Source of the DNA: Patescibacteria group bacterium
GTDB taxonomy: Bacteria > Patescibacteriota > Minisyncoccia > JAHISW01 > Tagabacteraceae
Length of the DNA: 12,958 nt
Reading direction: 5' to 3'
NCBI GenBank assembly: GCA_018817995.1
Contig: JAHISW010000049.1
Coordinates: forward strand, 1 to 12,958
The notes beneath the pieces were generated by a model. That model saw only the letters and a program-made list of their open reading frames with translations. It made no database searches and was not told the DNA's origin. The translations under genes and the position numbers were made by a program. Shown here one piece after another: positions 1 to 5,388 of the stretch. The first letter of the stretch is position 1, and each line of letters begins with the position of its first letter.

Positions 1-62
1 ATTTGCTTGTATGGATGCAATTGGTTCTTTGCCCCAATTAAATATATAGGGAGGTTTTTGTT

Positions 63-137
63 ATGGCATCTAGAGCAGATGACATAGTGGCTAAGGTTGC
101 TGAGGCTTTGGGGAACCCTTTGTCTGTGGCTTTCTAA
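63..137 (+). CDS. Possible 24-residue small protein or leader peptide
   Basis: A short ORF starts at an ATG eight bases after a strong Shine-Dalgarno sequence (AGGGAGG, 48-54). It encodes 24 residues (begins MASRADDIVAKVAEAL, ends NPLSVAF) and stops at TAA 135-137. I do not recognise the peptide. An amphipathic helix is possible over the ADDIVAKVAEAL stretch. The SD is far stronger than at any ribosomal gene downstream, which marks this ORF as different from its neighbours. It is followed by several hairpins and then an intrinsic terminator at 281-309, so it could be the last gene of an upstream unit or a leader peptide. It is too short for statistics alone to prove that it is coding. The upstream context is cut by the window edge. 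Confidence 0.35.
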   Translation: MASRADDIVAKVAEALGNPLSVAF

Positions 138-145
138 CCTAAATC

Positions 146-183
146 ATCACACATTTCATGCTATCACCCCAGATGTGTGATAG
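146..183 (+). repeat. Nested inverted repeat with a related copy at 11455
   Basis: ATCACACAT (146-154) is the exact reverse complement of ATGTGTGAT (173-181). A competing stem is possible between CTATCAC (161-167) and GTGATAG (177-183). The segment 161-184 matches 11455-11478 at 20 of 24 positions with a shared ACCCCAGAT core, so it looks like a dispersed repeat and not a unique structure. Its function is unknown. Confidence 0.6.
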
Positions 184-188
184 TCCTT

Positions 189-217
189 CAACTATTGGAG
201 TCCAACTCCAATAGTTG
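189..217 (+). repeat. Perfect 12-bp hairpin, 5-nt loop
   Basis: CAACTATTGGAG (189-200) pairs perfectly with CTCCAATAGTTG (206-217) around the loop TCCAA. The following bases are TTTGAG and not a long T run, so it is not a convincing intrinsic terminator. It belongs to the cluster of palindromes between the small ORF and the L23 promoter. Confidence 0.7.
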
Positions 218-230
218 GTTTGAGTGTTTT

Positions 231-262
231 TACCATATGTTCACGATCGTGAGTATGTGGTA
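231..262 (+). repeat. Dispersed 32-nt palindromic element, copy 1
   Basis: The 32 bases form a continuous self-complementary helix if G-T pairs are allowed, centred on the perfect palindrome TCACGATCGTGA (241-252) with outer arms TACCATAT and ATGTGGTA. A closely matching element lies at 12771-12802. The wobble differences between the arms suggest the pairing matters at RNA level or that the copy is diverging. Confidence 0.75.
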
Positions 263-280
263 AATTTGTTTCTTGACAGG

Positions 281-309
281 CGCGCGGTACTTCTACCGTG
301 CGTTTTTTT
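281..309 (+). terminator. Rho-independent terminator upstream of the L23 promoter
   Basis: CGCGCGGTA (281-289) pairs with TACCGTGCG (294-302) as a 9-bp GC-rich stem with one G-T pair and a CTTC tetraloop, followed directly by seven T residues (303-309). This is a textbook intrinsic terminator on the + strand. It would end transcription from the left, so the ribosomal unit depends on the promoter at 382-410 unless there is read-through. Confidence 0.88.
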
Positions 310-314
310 ATTTG

Positions 315-382
315 ATCCCGTTAGAGACAAGACTTTTTTTAAAGTCTGTCGGAAATCTTTGATATCCTGTCTCTAACGGGAT
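315..382 (+). repeat. 68-nt inverted-repeat element abutting the L23 promoter
   Basis: ATCCCGTTAGAGACA (315-329) is the exact reverse complement of TGTCTCTAACGGGAT (368-382). Inside lies a second hairpin, GACTTT-TTTT-AAAGTC (331-346), whose stem can extend by pairing GACA (326-329) with TGTC (347-350). The 5' arm can therefore pair with two different partners. The last base of the right arm is the first base of the -35 hexamer. It could be a small MITE-like repeat carrying an outward -35, or an operator or read-through attenuator. The sequence does not decide between these. Confidence 0.75.
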
Positions 383-410
383 TGACAAAAAATGGCTAAA
401 TTGCTAAGAT
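382..410 (+). promoter_or_regulatory. Sigma70-type promoter for the L23-SecY unit
   Basis: TTGACA (382-387), a 17-base spacer and TAAGAT (405-410) form a near-consensus housekeeping promoter. Initiation is expected near 417, which leaves a 5' leader of only about 8 nt before the ATG at 425. The ATG at 392 lies between the -35 and -10 boxes, so it cannot be the start on this transcript. Confidence 0.82.
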
Positions 411-424
411 TTTCATCATGTATT

Positions 425-883
425 ATGGCAATATTTGATATATTCAAAAAAAATAAAAAGAAGAAAGGTGAAGATCGATTAAAGCGCCCTCCCAAAGGCG
501 CTTTTAAGCGGGTAGAGAAATCTTCAAAGGAGGTCAAAAACAAAGAAATACAAGGTGAAGATAAAGAGGAAGAGAAGAAAAAGGCAGGCGCGACGGAAGG
601 AAAATCAGAATTGGCCTCGGTAATTATTTCATCTCCGCATATCACTGAAAAAACGACTACCCTTGCTGAACAGAATGTTTATGTTTTTAAGGTATCGCCC
701 AGGGCGAATAAAGTTATGATTAAAAAGGCGATTAAAGAATTATACGGGTTTACTCCGGTAGGGGTCAGTATTGTAAATATTCCACCAAAGGTTCGTTCCA
801 GGCGAGGGAAAAAGGGGGTAAAGTCCGGCTATAAAAAGGCGATGGTTTATTTAAAAGAAGGCGATCAAATTGAATTAGCGTAA
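425..883 (+). CDS. rplW: 50S ribosomal protein L23 with charged N-terminal extension
   Basis: L23 binds 23S rRNA at the polypeptide exit tunnel and is the docking site for trigger factor and SRP. The conserved L23 core occupies about residues 65-152 of 152, from ISSPHITEKTTTLAEQNVYV through the loop containing RSRRGKKGVKSGYKKA. Bacterial L23 is usually near 95-100 residues. Here about 64 extra residues, rich in Lys and Glu, precede the core. I chose ATG 425 (MAIFDIFKKN) over ATG 392 because the upstream candidate lies inside the promoter. There is no SD, as expected for a very short leader. It is the first gene of the unit. S10, L3 and L4, which normally precede it, are not visible upstream in this window. 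An 8-bp hairpin followed by TTTT (481-505) lies within the extension. Confidence 0.95.
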   Translation: MAIFDIFKKNKKKKGEDRLKRPPKGAFKRVEKSSKEVKNKEIQGEDKEEEKKKAGATEGKSELASVIISSPHITEKTTTLAEQNVYVFKVSPRANKVMIKKAIKELYGFTPVGVSIVNIPPKVRSRRGKKGVKSGYKKAMVYLKEGDQIELA

Positions 884-893
884 AACATGAATC

Positions 894-1739
894 ATGAAAA
901 AGTATAAACCGACAACTCCATCAAGAAGGCACATGACAGGTATTTCGTACCGGACTGTTTTGGGCACCACAAAAAACAAACCAGAAAAAAGTTTGACAAA
1001 AGGTAAAAGAAAAATGCAAGGAAGGAATAATCAGGGCAGAATAACCACCAGGCATAAAGGAGGCGGGGTTAAACGGCTTTACCGCGAGATTGATTTTAGA
1101 TATGAAAAGAAAGGAATACCGGCCAAGGTTGAGACGGTTGAGTATGACCCCAATCGTTCCGGTTTTATCGCTTTGGTTTCTTATCTTGATGGAGAGAAGA
1201 GATACGTGCTTGCTCCGCAGGGGTTGAAATCCGGTGATAAATTTATTGTTTCTGAAGGCGCGGAGTTGAAAACGGGCAATCGTTTGCCTCTTTCAAAAAT
1301 GCCGTCCGGAACGCATATATATAATATTGAAGTTCAACCAAATTGTGGCTCCAAATTGGTTCGTTCTGCCGGTAATTTTGCTGAATTGTTGGCGCACGAC
1401 GGAAGTTTCGCGCAAATCAAAATGCCTTCCAAAGAAATTCGCAAGATTTCGGACAAATGTTGGGCAAGTATAGGGGCTGTTTCTAACGAAGAGCATGGGT
1501 TGGTTGTTATTGGCAAGGCAGGTCGTTCCAGATGGATGGGAATCAGGCCAACAGTGAGGGGATCTGCGATGAATCCTTGCGACCATCCGTATGGTGGAGG
1601 AGAAGGGCGTTCTCCCCAAGGGACAAAAAGGCCGAAGAATAAATGGGGAAAGGGAACAAGAGGAGTAAAAACACGAAACAAAAATAAGTATTCGACAAAA
1701 ATGATTATTAAAAGGCGTGTTAAGAAAAAGAGGAAATAG
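894..1739 (+). CDS. rplB: 50S ribosomal protein L2
   Basis: L2 is a primary 23S rRNA binder needed for subunit association and peptidyl-transferase centre assembly. The 281 residues match the family length (about 273-280) and conserved blocks: RHKGGGVKRLYREIDF near 53-69, the SH3-like core, GKAGRSRWMGIRPTVRG near 208-224, and MNPCDHPYGGGEGR at 226-239. The functionally important histidine of the DHP motif (residue 231, E. coli mature His229) is present, whereas the second histidine of the usual DHPHGGG motif is Tyr233. The C-terminus is very basic. It starts 10 nt after the L23 stop without an SD. The alternative ATG at 887 meets a stop after six codons. Confidence 0.97.
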   Translation: MKKYKPTTPSRRHMTGISYRTVLGTTKNKPEKSLTKGKRKMQGRNNQGRITTRHKGGGVKRLYREIDFRYEKKGIPAKVETVEYDPNRSGFIALVSYLDGEKRYVLAPQGLKSGDKFIVSEGAELKTGNRLPLSKMPSGTHIYNIEVQPNCGSKLVRSAGNFAELLAHDGSFAQIKMPSKEIRKISDKCWASIGAVSNEEHGLVVIGKAGRSRWMGIRPTVRGSAMNPCDHPYGGGEGRSPQGTKRPKNKWGKGTRGVKTRNKNKYSTKMIIKRRVKKKRK

Positions 1740-1741
1740 AC

Positions 1742-2053
1742 ATGACGAGATCACTTAAAAAAGGTCCTTATGTTGACCAGAAATTATTGAAGAAAATAAG
1801 CAATATTAAATCGGGAGACGATATTGTTGTGAAGACGTGGTCAAGAAGTTCTCAAATTTCGCCAGAGATGATAGGTTATACTTTTGGAGTGCACAATGGC
1901 AAAGATTTTATTGAAGTGAAAATTGTTGAAAATATGGTGGGGCATCGTCTGGGAGAATTTAGTCTTACCCGTAAATTTGTCAGACATGGCGGTAAAATGC
2001 AGAAAGAAATTGAAGCAAAAAGAAAACAGGCTGAAGCGGGAGCAAGCAAATAA
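1742..2053 (+). CDS. rpsS: 30S ribosomal protein S19
   Basis: S19 sits in the 30S head, pairs with S13 and contacts the A-site finger. The 103-residue product has the family hallmarks: SLKKGPYVDQKLLKK at the N-terminus, TWSRSSQISPEMIGYTFGVH in the middle, and VGHRLGEFSLTRKF then RHGGK near 65-84. A lysine- and glutamate-rich tail of about 18 residues extends beyond the usual end. The start lies two bases after the L2 stop. The tail of L2 supplies GAGG about eight bases upstream, one of the few SD-like sequences in the operon. The gene ends in a 14-base motif that recurs at the end of the L22 gene. Confidence 0.97.
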   Translation: MTRSLKKGPYVDQKLLKKISNIKSGDDIVVKTWSRSSQISPEMIGYTFGVHNGKDFIEVKIVENMVGHRLGEFSLTRKFVRHGGKMQKEIEAKRKQAEAGASK

Positions 2054-2078
2054 CCAATAACTAATAACGAATAACAAC

Positions 2079-2441
2079 ATGACCGAAGTAAACGCAAAAT
2101 TAAAATATCTTCGTATCGCGCCCAGGAAGGTGCGCTTATTGGTAGATTTAATTAGGGGAATGTCTTTAGGAGACGCAAAAACTCAAGTGTCTGTGAGCAG
2201 TAAAAAGATAGCGCCGCCTTTGTTAAAACTTTTAAAATCCGCCGAAAGCAATGCTCGTCACAATTTTAAATTGGAACCGGATAATTTGCGTGTTAAGGAG
2301 GCAAAAGTTGACGAAGGACCTGTATTGAAAAGGTATATGCCCAGAGCTAGGGGCAGGGCGACGGTGATAAAAAGAAGAACGAGCCATGTCACTGTTGTTT
2401 TGGGAGAGAAAAAGAAAGATAATAAATCAAATAACCAATAA
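2079..2441 (+). CDS. rplV: 50S ribosomal protein L22
   Basis: L22 lines the exit-tunnel constriction through a long beta-hairpin. The 120-residue protein shows the typical start KLKYLRIAPRKVRLLVDLIRG, a helical middle (KLLKSAESNARHNF), and the hairpin region near residues 75-105 with RYMPRARGRATVIKRRTSH and a VVLGE end. The lysine- and asparagine-rich C-terminal tail is slightly longer than usual. A 25-nt AT-rich gap (2054-2078) separates it from S19, and no SD is visible. Confidence 0.97.
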   Translation: MTEVNAKLKYLRIAPRKVRLLVDLIRGMSLGDAKTQVSVSSKKIAPPLLKLLKSAESNARHNFKLEPDNLRVKEAKVDEGPVLKRYMPRARGRATVIKRRTSHVTVVLGEKKKDNKSNNQ

Positions 2442-2445
2442 TATT

Positions 2446-3102
2446 ATGACACATGTAGTACATCCATATTCTTTCCGTTTAGGAATTTTGCGCAATTGGA
2501 AATCAAACTGGTTTAATTCAAAAAAATACAAAAGTTTTTTGAAGGGGGACGTTTTGATTAGGGAGTGGCTGGAGAAGAAAATGAGAGGCATGTATATTGA
2601 TTCTATAGACATAGAGCGTTCGCGAGACACTTTTAGAGTTATCGTTAAGACATCTCGTCCGGGTTTGGTGATTGGCAGGAAAGGCGAGAATGTTGAGAAA
2701 TTTAAAAAGAGCATTGCAAAAATGTTCAAAAAGCTTGATTTGGAACCCTATAGAAAACTCGATTTTACGGTGGAAGAAGTTCGTTATCCTGAATCAAGAG
2801 CGGCTATAGTTTCCCAGACAATAGCAGAAAGTTTAGAGAGAAGATTTCCTTTCAGAAGGGTAATAAAACAGACGGTGGAAAAAGTGATGATGAATAAAAA
2901 TGTTAAGGGTGTTAAAATTGCCTTGTCCGGAAGGCTTGGCGGAGCGGAAATGAGTAGGAGAGAATGGTTGGGAAAAGGAAAGATGCCTCTTCAGACAATG
3001 GGGGCGGATATTGATTTTGCCAAAGAAAGGGCCCATCTGCCTTATGGAGATGTTGGTATAAAAGTGTGGATTTACAGAGAAGATGATGAAAACAACAAAT
3101 AA
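2446..3102 (+). CDS. rpsC: 30S ribosomal protein S3
   Basis: S3 forms part of the mRNA entry channel and its helicase activity in the 30S head. The 218-residue product has the N-terminal domain (HPYSFRLGILRNWKSNWF), a type II KH domain whose GXXG loop is GRKG at 77-80, and the C-terminal domain SGRLGGAEMSRREW at 161-174 followed by LGKGKMPLQT. I chose ATG 2446 because the family begins at M-x-HxVHPYSFRLG. An in-frame ATG at 2386 lies inside the L22 gene and adds 20 residues unlike the family. There are four bases between the L22 stop and this start, and no SD. Confidence 0.97.
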   Translation: MTHVVHPYSFRLGILRNWKSNWFNSKKYKSFLKGDVLIREWLEKKMRGMYIDSIDIERSRDTFRVIVKTSRPGLVIGRKGENVEKFKKSIAKMFKKLDLEPYRKLDFTVEEVRYPESRAAIVSQTIAESLERRFPFRRVIKQTVEKVMMNKNVKGVKIALSGRLGGAEMSRREWLGKGKMPLQTMGADIDFAKERAHLPYGDVGIKVWIYREDDENNK

Positions 3103-3104
3103 TT

Positions 3105-3527
3105 ATGTTATTCCCCAAAAAAGTAAAATATAGAAAGTGGCACAGAATGAGGGTGAATCCGAAAAAGAAACAAGTCGCGACCAGGGGCGCGGTGGTTTCC
3201 TTTGGTGGCTATGGAATGAAGGCGGAACAACCTGGCGAGATTACCTCCAATCAAATTGAGGCGGTAAGGAGGGTGCTTACGCGTTCTGTTCAAAAAACAG
3301 GCAAGGTCTGGATTAGAATTTTTCCTGATAGGCCTGTTACAAAAAAACCGCCCGAAACAGGAATGGGAAAAGGGAGGGGCGACCCTGTTGGTTTTGTGGC
3401 GTCGGTCAAGTCCGGAAGAATTCTTTTTGAACTGGATGGTGTTTCAAAAGAAGTTGCCAAGAGCGCGATTAAAAAGGCTTCTTCCAAACTGCCAGTAAAA
3501 ACTAAATTTGTTTTAAGAGAAATTTAA
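3105..3527 (+). CDS. rplP: 50S ribosomal protein L16
   Basis: L16 organises the tRNA A-site region of 23S rRNA near helices 38 and 89. The 140-residue protein is of standard length. Conserved features are the N-terminal LFPKKVKYRKWHR, GAVVSFGGYGMKAEQPGEITSNQIEA-type strands near residues 29-55, and the hallmark KKPPETGMGKGRGDP near 80-94, followed by VGFVASVKSGRILFEL. The start lies two bases after the S3 stop, with no SD. Nothing is unusual apart from the tight packing. Confidence 0.97.
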   Translation: MLFPKKVKYRKWHRMRVNPKKKQVATRGAVVSFGGYGMKAEQPGEITSNQIEAVRRVLTRSVQKTGKVWIRIFPDRPVTKKPPETGMGKGRGDPVGFVASVKSGRILFELDGVSKEVAKSAIKKASSKLPVKTKFVLREI

Positions 3528-3528
3528 T

Positions 3529-3720
3529 ATGAGTAAAGAAAAGTTGGACAATAAAACACTGAAAGAATTAAAAGCGATGTTGAGTGAAAAACGGAATGCG
3601 TTGAGGGATTTTTGTTTTAGAATAGCCAAGGGGAAGGCGAAAGATGTCAAAGAGGGACGCGTGTTGCGAAGAGAAATTGCCCGGATTTTAACAAATATAA
3701 ACAAACATGGAGGAAAATAA
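3529..3720 (+). CDS. rpmC: 50S ribosomal protein L29
   Basis: L29 is a small two-helix protein beside L23 at the tunnel exit. At 63 residues it is the usual size, with the conserved LKELKAML-EKRNALRDFCFRIAKGK first helix and loop, and REIARILTNIN in the second helix. It begins one base after the L16 stop. Its last 14 bases overlap the S17 start. Confidence 0.94.
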   Translation: MSKEKLDNKTLKELKAMLSEKRNALRDFCFRIAKGKAKDVKEGRVLRREIARILTNINKHGGK

Positions 3721-3949
3721 AAGAAAAAAATTAAAAGGAGAAGTTGTATCCGACAAAATGGATAAGACCGTTGTTGTTTTAGTGAACCGTTTTATCAAAC
3801 ACAAGCAGTATGGAAAGTTTGTAAAAATAGGAAAAAAATATAAAGTGCACGACGAAAAGAATGAATACAAGATTGGAGACAAGGTTGTCATCAAAGAGAC
3901 CCGACCGTTATCAAAGGATAAGTCTTTTGAGGTTTCACGCAAAGTTTAA
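3707..3949 (+). CDS. rpsQ: 30S ribosomal protein S17
   Basis: S17 is an OB-fold protein that binds the 5' domain of 16S rRNA early in assembly. The 80-residue product contains the family signature GEVVSDKMDKTVVVLVNRFIKHKQYGK near 11-37 and IGDKVVIKETRPLSKDKSFEV near the C-terminus. ATG 3707 overlaps the end of L29 by 14 nt. No nearer start gives a full-length OB fold, since the next Met is residue 18, inside the signature. Translational coupling with L29 is likely. Confidence 0.95.
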   Translation: MEENKRKKLKGEVVSDKMDKTVVVLVNRFIKHKQYGKFVKIGKKYKVHDEKNEYKIGDKVVIKETRPLSKDKSFEVSRKV

Positions 3950-3954
3950 TAAAT

Positions 3955-4341
3955 ATGATTCAAAACCAGACAAAATTAAATGTGGCTGACAATACCGGGG
4001 CGAAAATAGTCCAGGTTATTAAGGTGTTGGGCGGGAGCAAGAGGAGATACGCTCGTATTGGTGATGTTGTTGTTGTTTCCGTTAAATCTGCTGAGCCAAG
4101 AAAACTTGTAAAAAAGAAAGATGTCTTGCGCGCGGTTGTCGTCAGGCAGAGGCAGCCCTTTAGAAGGACGGATGGGGCCTATCTCCGTTTTGATGATAAT
4201 GCTGTTGTTATTTTGGAGGCGAAAAAAGAAGGAAAGAAAACAAAAGATCCAAAAGGAGGTCGCATATTTGGTCCTATTCCGAGAGAAATGAAAGACAAGG
4301 GGTATACAAAAATAGTATCGTTAGCTAAAGAAGTAATATGA
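3955..4341 (+). CDS. rplN: 50S ribosomal protein L14
   Basis: L14 forms intersubunit bridge B8 and is the binding site for the silencing factor RsfS. The 128-residue protein opens with MIQNQTKLNVADNTGAKIVQ, contains KVLGGSKRRYARIGDVV, and has RIFGPIPREMKDKGYTKIVSL near the end. A short lysine-rich insertion (EAKKEGKKTKDPKG, about residues 88-101) makes it about five residues longer than E. coli L14. It ends in TGA, which fixes TGA as a stop in this genome. The stop overlaps the L24 start as ATGA. Confidence 0.97.
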   Translation: MIQNQTKLNVADNTGAKIVQVIKVLGGSKRRYARIGDVVVVSVKSAEPRKLVKKKDVLRAVVVRQRQPFRRTDGAYLRFDDNAVVILEAKKEGKKTKDPKGGRIFGPIPREMKDKGYTKIVSLAKEVI

Positions 4342-4646
4342 AACTAAAAAAGGGAGATAAAGTATTTGTTGTTTCCGGAAAAGACAAAGGTAAAACAGGA
4401 AAGATAACAAAATCTTTGCCCGATTTATGCAAGGTTGTTGTGGAGGGGATAAACATAAGAAAAAAACATACGCGTCCAAAAAAAGAAGGGCAAAAAGGAC
4501 AGGTTGTTCAGATACCGGCTCCGATGGACGTATCCAATGTCAGGCTTGTTTGCGAAAAATGTGGAAAGGCGGTTCGCATCGGGTATAAAATATTAGAAGA
4601 CGGGAAAAAGGTCAGAACTTGTAAAAAATGCCAAGAAGAGGTTTAA
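4338..4646 (+). CDS. rplX: 50S ribosomal protein L24 with zinc-ribbon cysteines
   Basis: L24 is an assembly-initiator protein that binds the 5' end of 23S rRNA through a KOW/SH3 domain. The 102-residue product has the KOW motif (KLKKGDKVFVVSGKDKGKTG, 2-21) and the typical VEGINIRKKHTRP segment. Its C-terminal part carries two CxxC pairs (Cys72/75 and Cys95/98), a zinc-binding arrangement found in many bacterial L24 proteins. It is coupled to L14 by an ATGA overlap. Confidence 0.96.
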   Translation: MKLKKGDKVFVVSGKDKGKTGKITKSLPDLCKVVVEGINIRKKHTRPKKEGQKGQVVQIPAPMDVSNVRLVCEKCGKAVRIGYKILEDGKKVRTCKKCQEEV

Positions 4647-4657
4647 TACTGTAACAT

Positions 4658-5197
4658 ATGAAATGTGACCTAAAAGAAAAATATACAAAGGAAGTAATGC
4701 CGAAATTGATTAAAGAAGTTTACAAAAACAAGATGGCTGTTCCTAAAATAGAAAAGGTGACGATAAACGTTGGGACAGGGTCTGTGAAGGATGATAATCA
4801 TAGAAAGTACATAGAAAATAGTTTGGCGGTAATTGCCGGACAACATTTTTCTAAAAGATTGGCCAAAAAGTCAATTGCCTCATTCAAGGTTAGAGAGGGG
4901 GGTCATGTTGGATACAGCGCAACTCTCCGAGGGAAAAGGATGTATGATTTTTTGAATAAATTAGTTTTCGTGGCAATTCCAAGAAAGAGAGACTTTCGCG
5001 GTTTGAGTTTAAAGTCGGTGGATGAAGCCGGGAATTTAACAATTGGTTTTAAGGATCATCTTATTTTTCCGGAAATGGCCAATGAAGATGTAAGAAGTTC
5101 GTTTGGTTTTTCGGTTACAATCGTAACAACCGCAAAGGGGAAAGAGAAGGCAAAGCAGTTTTTGAAAGAGATGGGCTTTCCTTTTTCCAAAAAATAA
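4658..5197 (+). CDS. rplE: 50S ribosomal protein L5
   Basis: L5 binds 5S rRNA and helices of the central protuberance and contacts the P-site tRNA. The 179-residue protein is full length. Recognisable blocks are VPKIEKVTINVGTGS near 28-42, a KKSIASFKVREGGHVGYSATLRG stretch near 70-92, PRKRDFRGLS near 108-117, and a C-terminal VTIVTTAKGKEKAKQFLKEMGFPF. The gap after L24 is 11 nt. A GAGG inside the end of L24 lies too far upstream (about 15 nt) to be a clear SD. Confidence 0.97.
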   Translation: MKCDLKEKYTKEVMPKLIKEVYKNKMAVPKIEKVTINVGTGSVKDDNHRKYIENSLAVIAGQHFSKRLAKKSIASFKVREGGHVGYSATLRGKRMYDFLNKLVFVAIPRKRDFRGLSLKSVDEAGNLTIGFKDHLIFPEMANEDVRSSFGFSVTIVTTAKGKEKAKQFLKEMGFPFSKK

Positions 5198-5198
5198 T

Positions 5199-5384
5199 AT
5201 GGCAAAAACATCTGTTATAGAAAGAGCGAAGAAAAAACCCAAATTTAAATCACGCGTAGTGAGGAGGTGTTTCCGTTGTGGAAGAAAAAGAGGATATATG
5301 GGAGATTTTGGCTTGTGTAGAATATGCTTTAGAGAACTTGCCAATGAAGGAAAAATTCCGGGAATTAAAAAATCAAGTTGGTAA
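5199..5384 (+). CDS. rpsN: 30S ribosomal protein S14, zinc-binding (type Z)
   Basis: S14 is a 30S head protein beside S3 and S10. The product is 61 residues, the size of the short zinc-dependent class, with Cys24, Cys27, Cys40 and Cys43 in a C-x2-C-x12-C-x2-C ribbon and the conserved LCRICFRELANEGKIPGIKKSSW-type C-terminus, the last residue being Trp61. It begins one base after the L5 stop and has no SD. Only this S14 is visible here. Zinc-free paralogs elsewhere in the genome cannot be assessed. Confidence 0.97.
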   Translation: MAKTSVIERAKKKPKFKSRVVRRCFRCGRKRGYMGDFGLCRICFRELANEGKIPGIKKSSW

Positions 5385-5388
5385 TATT

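Noticed and set aside
2..49. Possible C-terminal end of an upstream gene (...FACMDAIGSLPQLNI)
   Set aside because: Sixteen codons at the window edge match nothing I recognise, and the other frames are equally open over this length.
138..381. CRISPR array or tRNA in the repeat-rich leader
   Set aside because: The hairpins are each different, with no regularly spaced direct repeats and no cloverleaf or CCA end.
392..424. Upstream in-frame ATG giving L23 eleven more residues
   Set aside because: It lies between the -35 and -10 boxes of the promoter, so the transcript would not contain it, and its extra residues are not family-like.
526..534. AAAGGAGGT inside L23, a perfect SD-like sequence
   Set aside because: No start codon sits at a workable distance. 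It is explained by Lys-Glu-Val codons of the extension.
1293..1754. Long minus-strand open frame opposite L2, and other antisense frames across the operon
   Set aside because: They mirror strongly conserved ribosomal genes on the + strand and show no family features.
2386..2445. Upstream ATG extending S3 by 20 residues
   Set aside because: It lies inside the L22 gene, and the S3 family begins at the ATG of 2446.
4338..5384. Cysteine pairs in L24 and S14 as signs of unusual zinc proteins
   Set aside because: Both arrangements are well-known variants of these ribosomal families.
5278..5388. Upstream ATG extending S8 by 37 residues
   Set aside because: It overlaps the S14 zinc-ribbon gene in another frame, and the S8 family starts at MDPIADMFTRIRNG.
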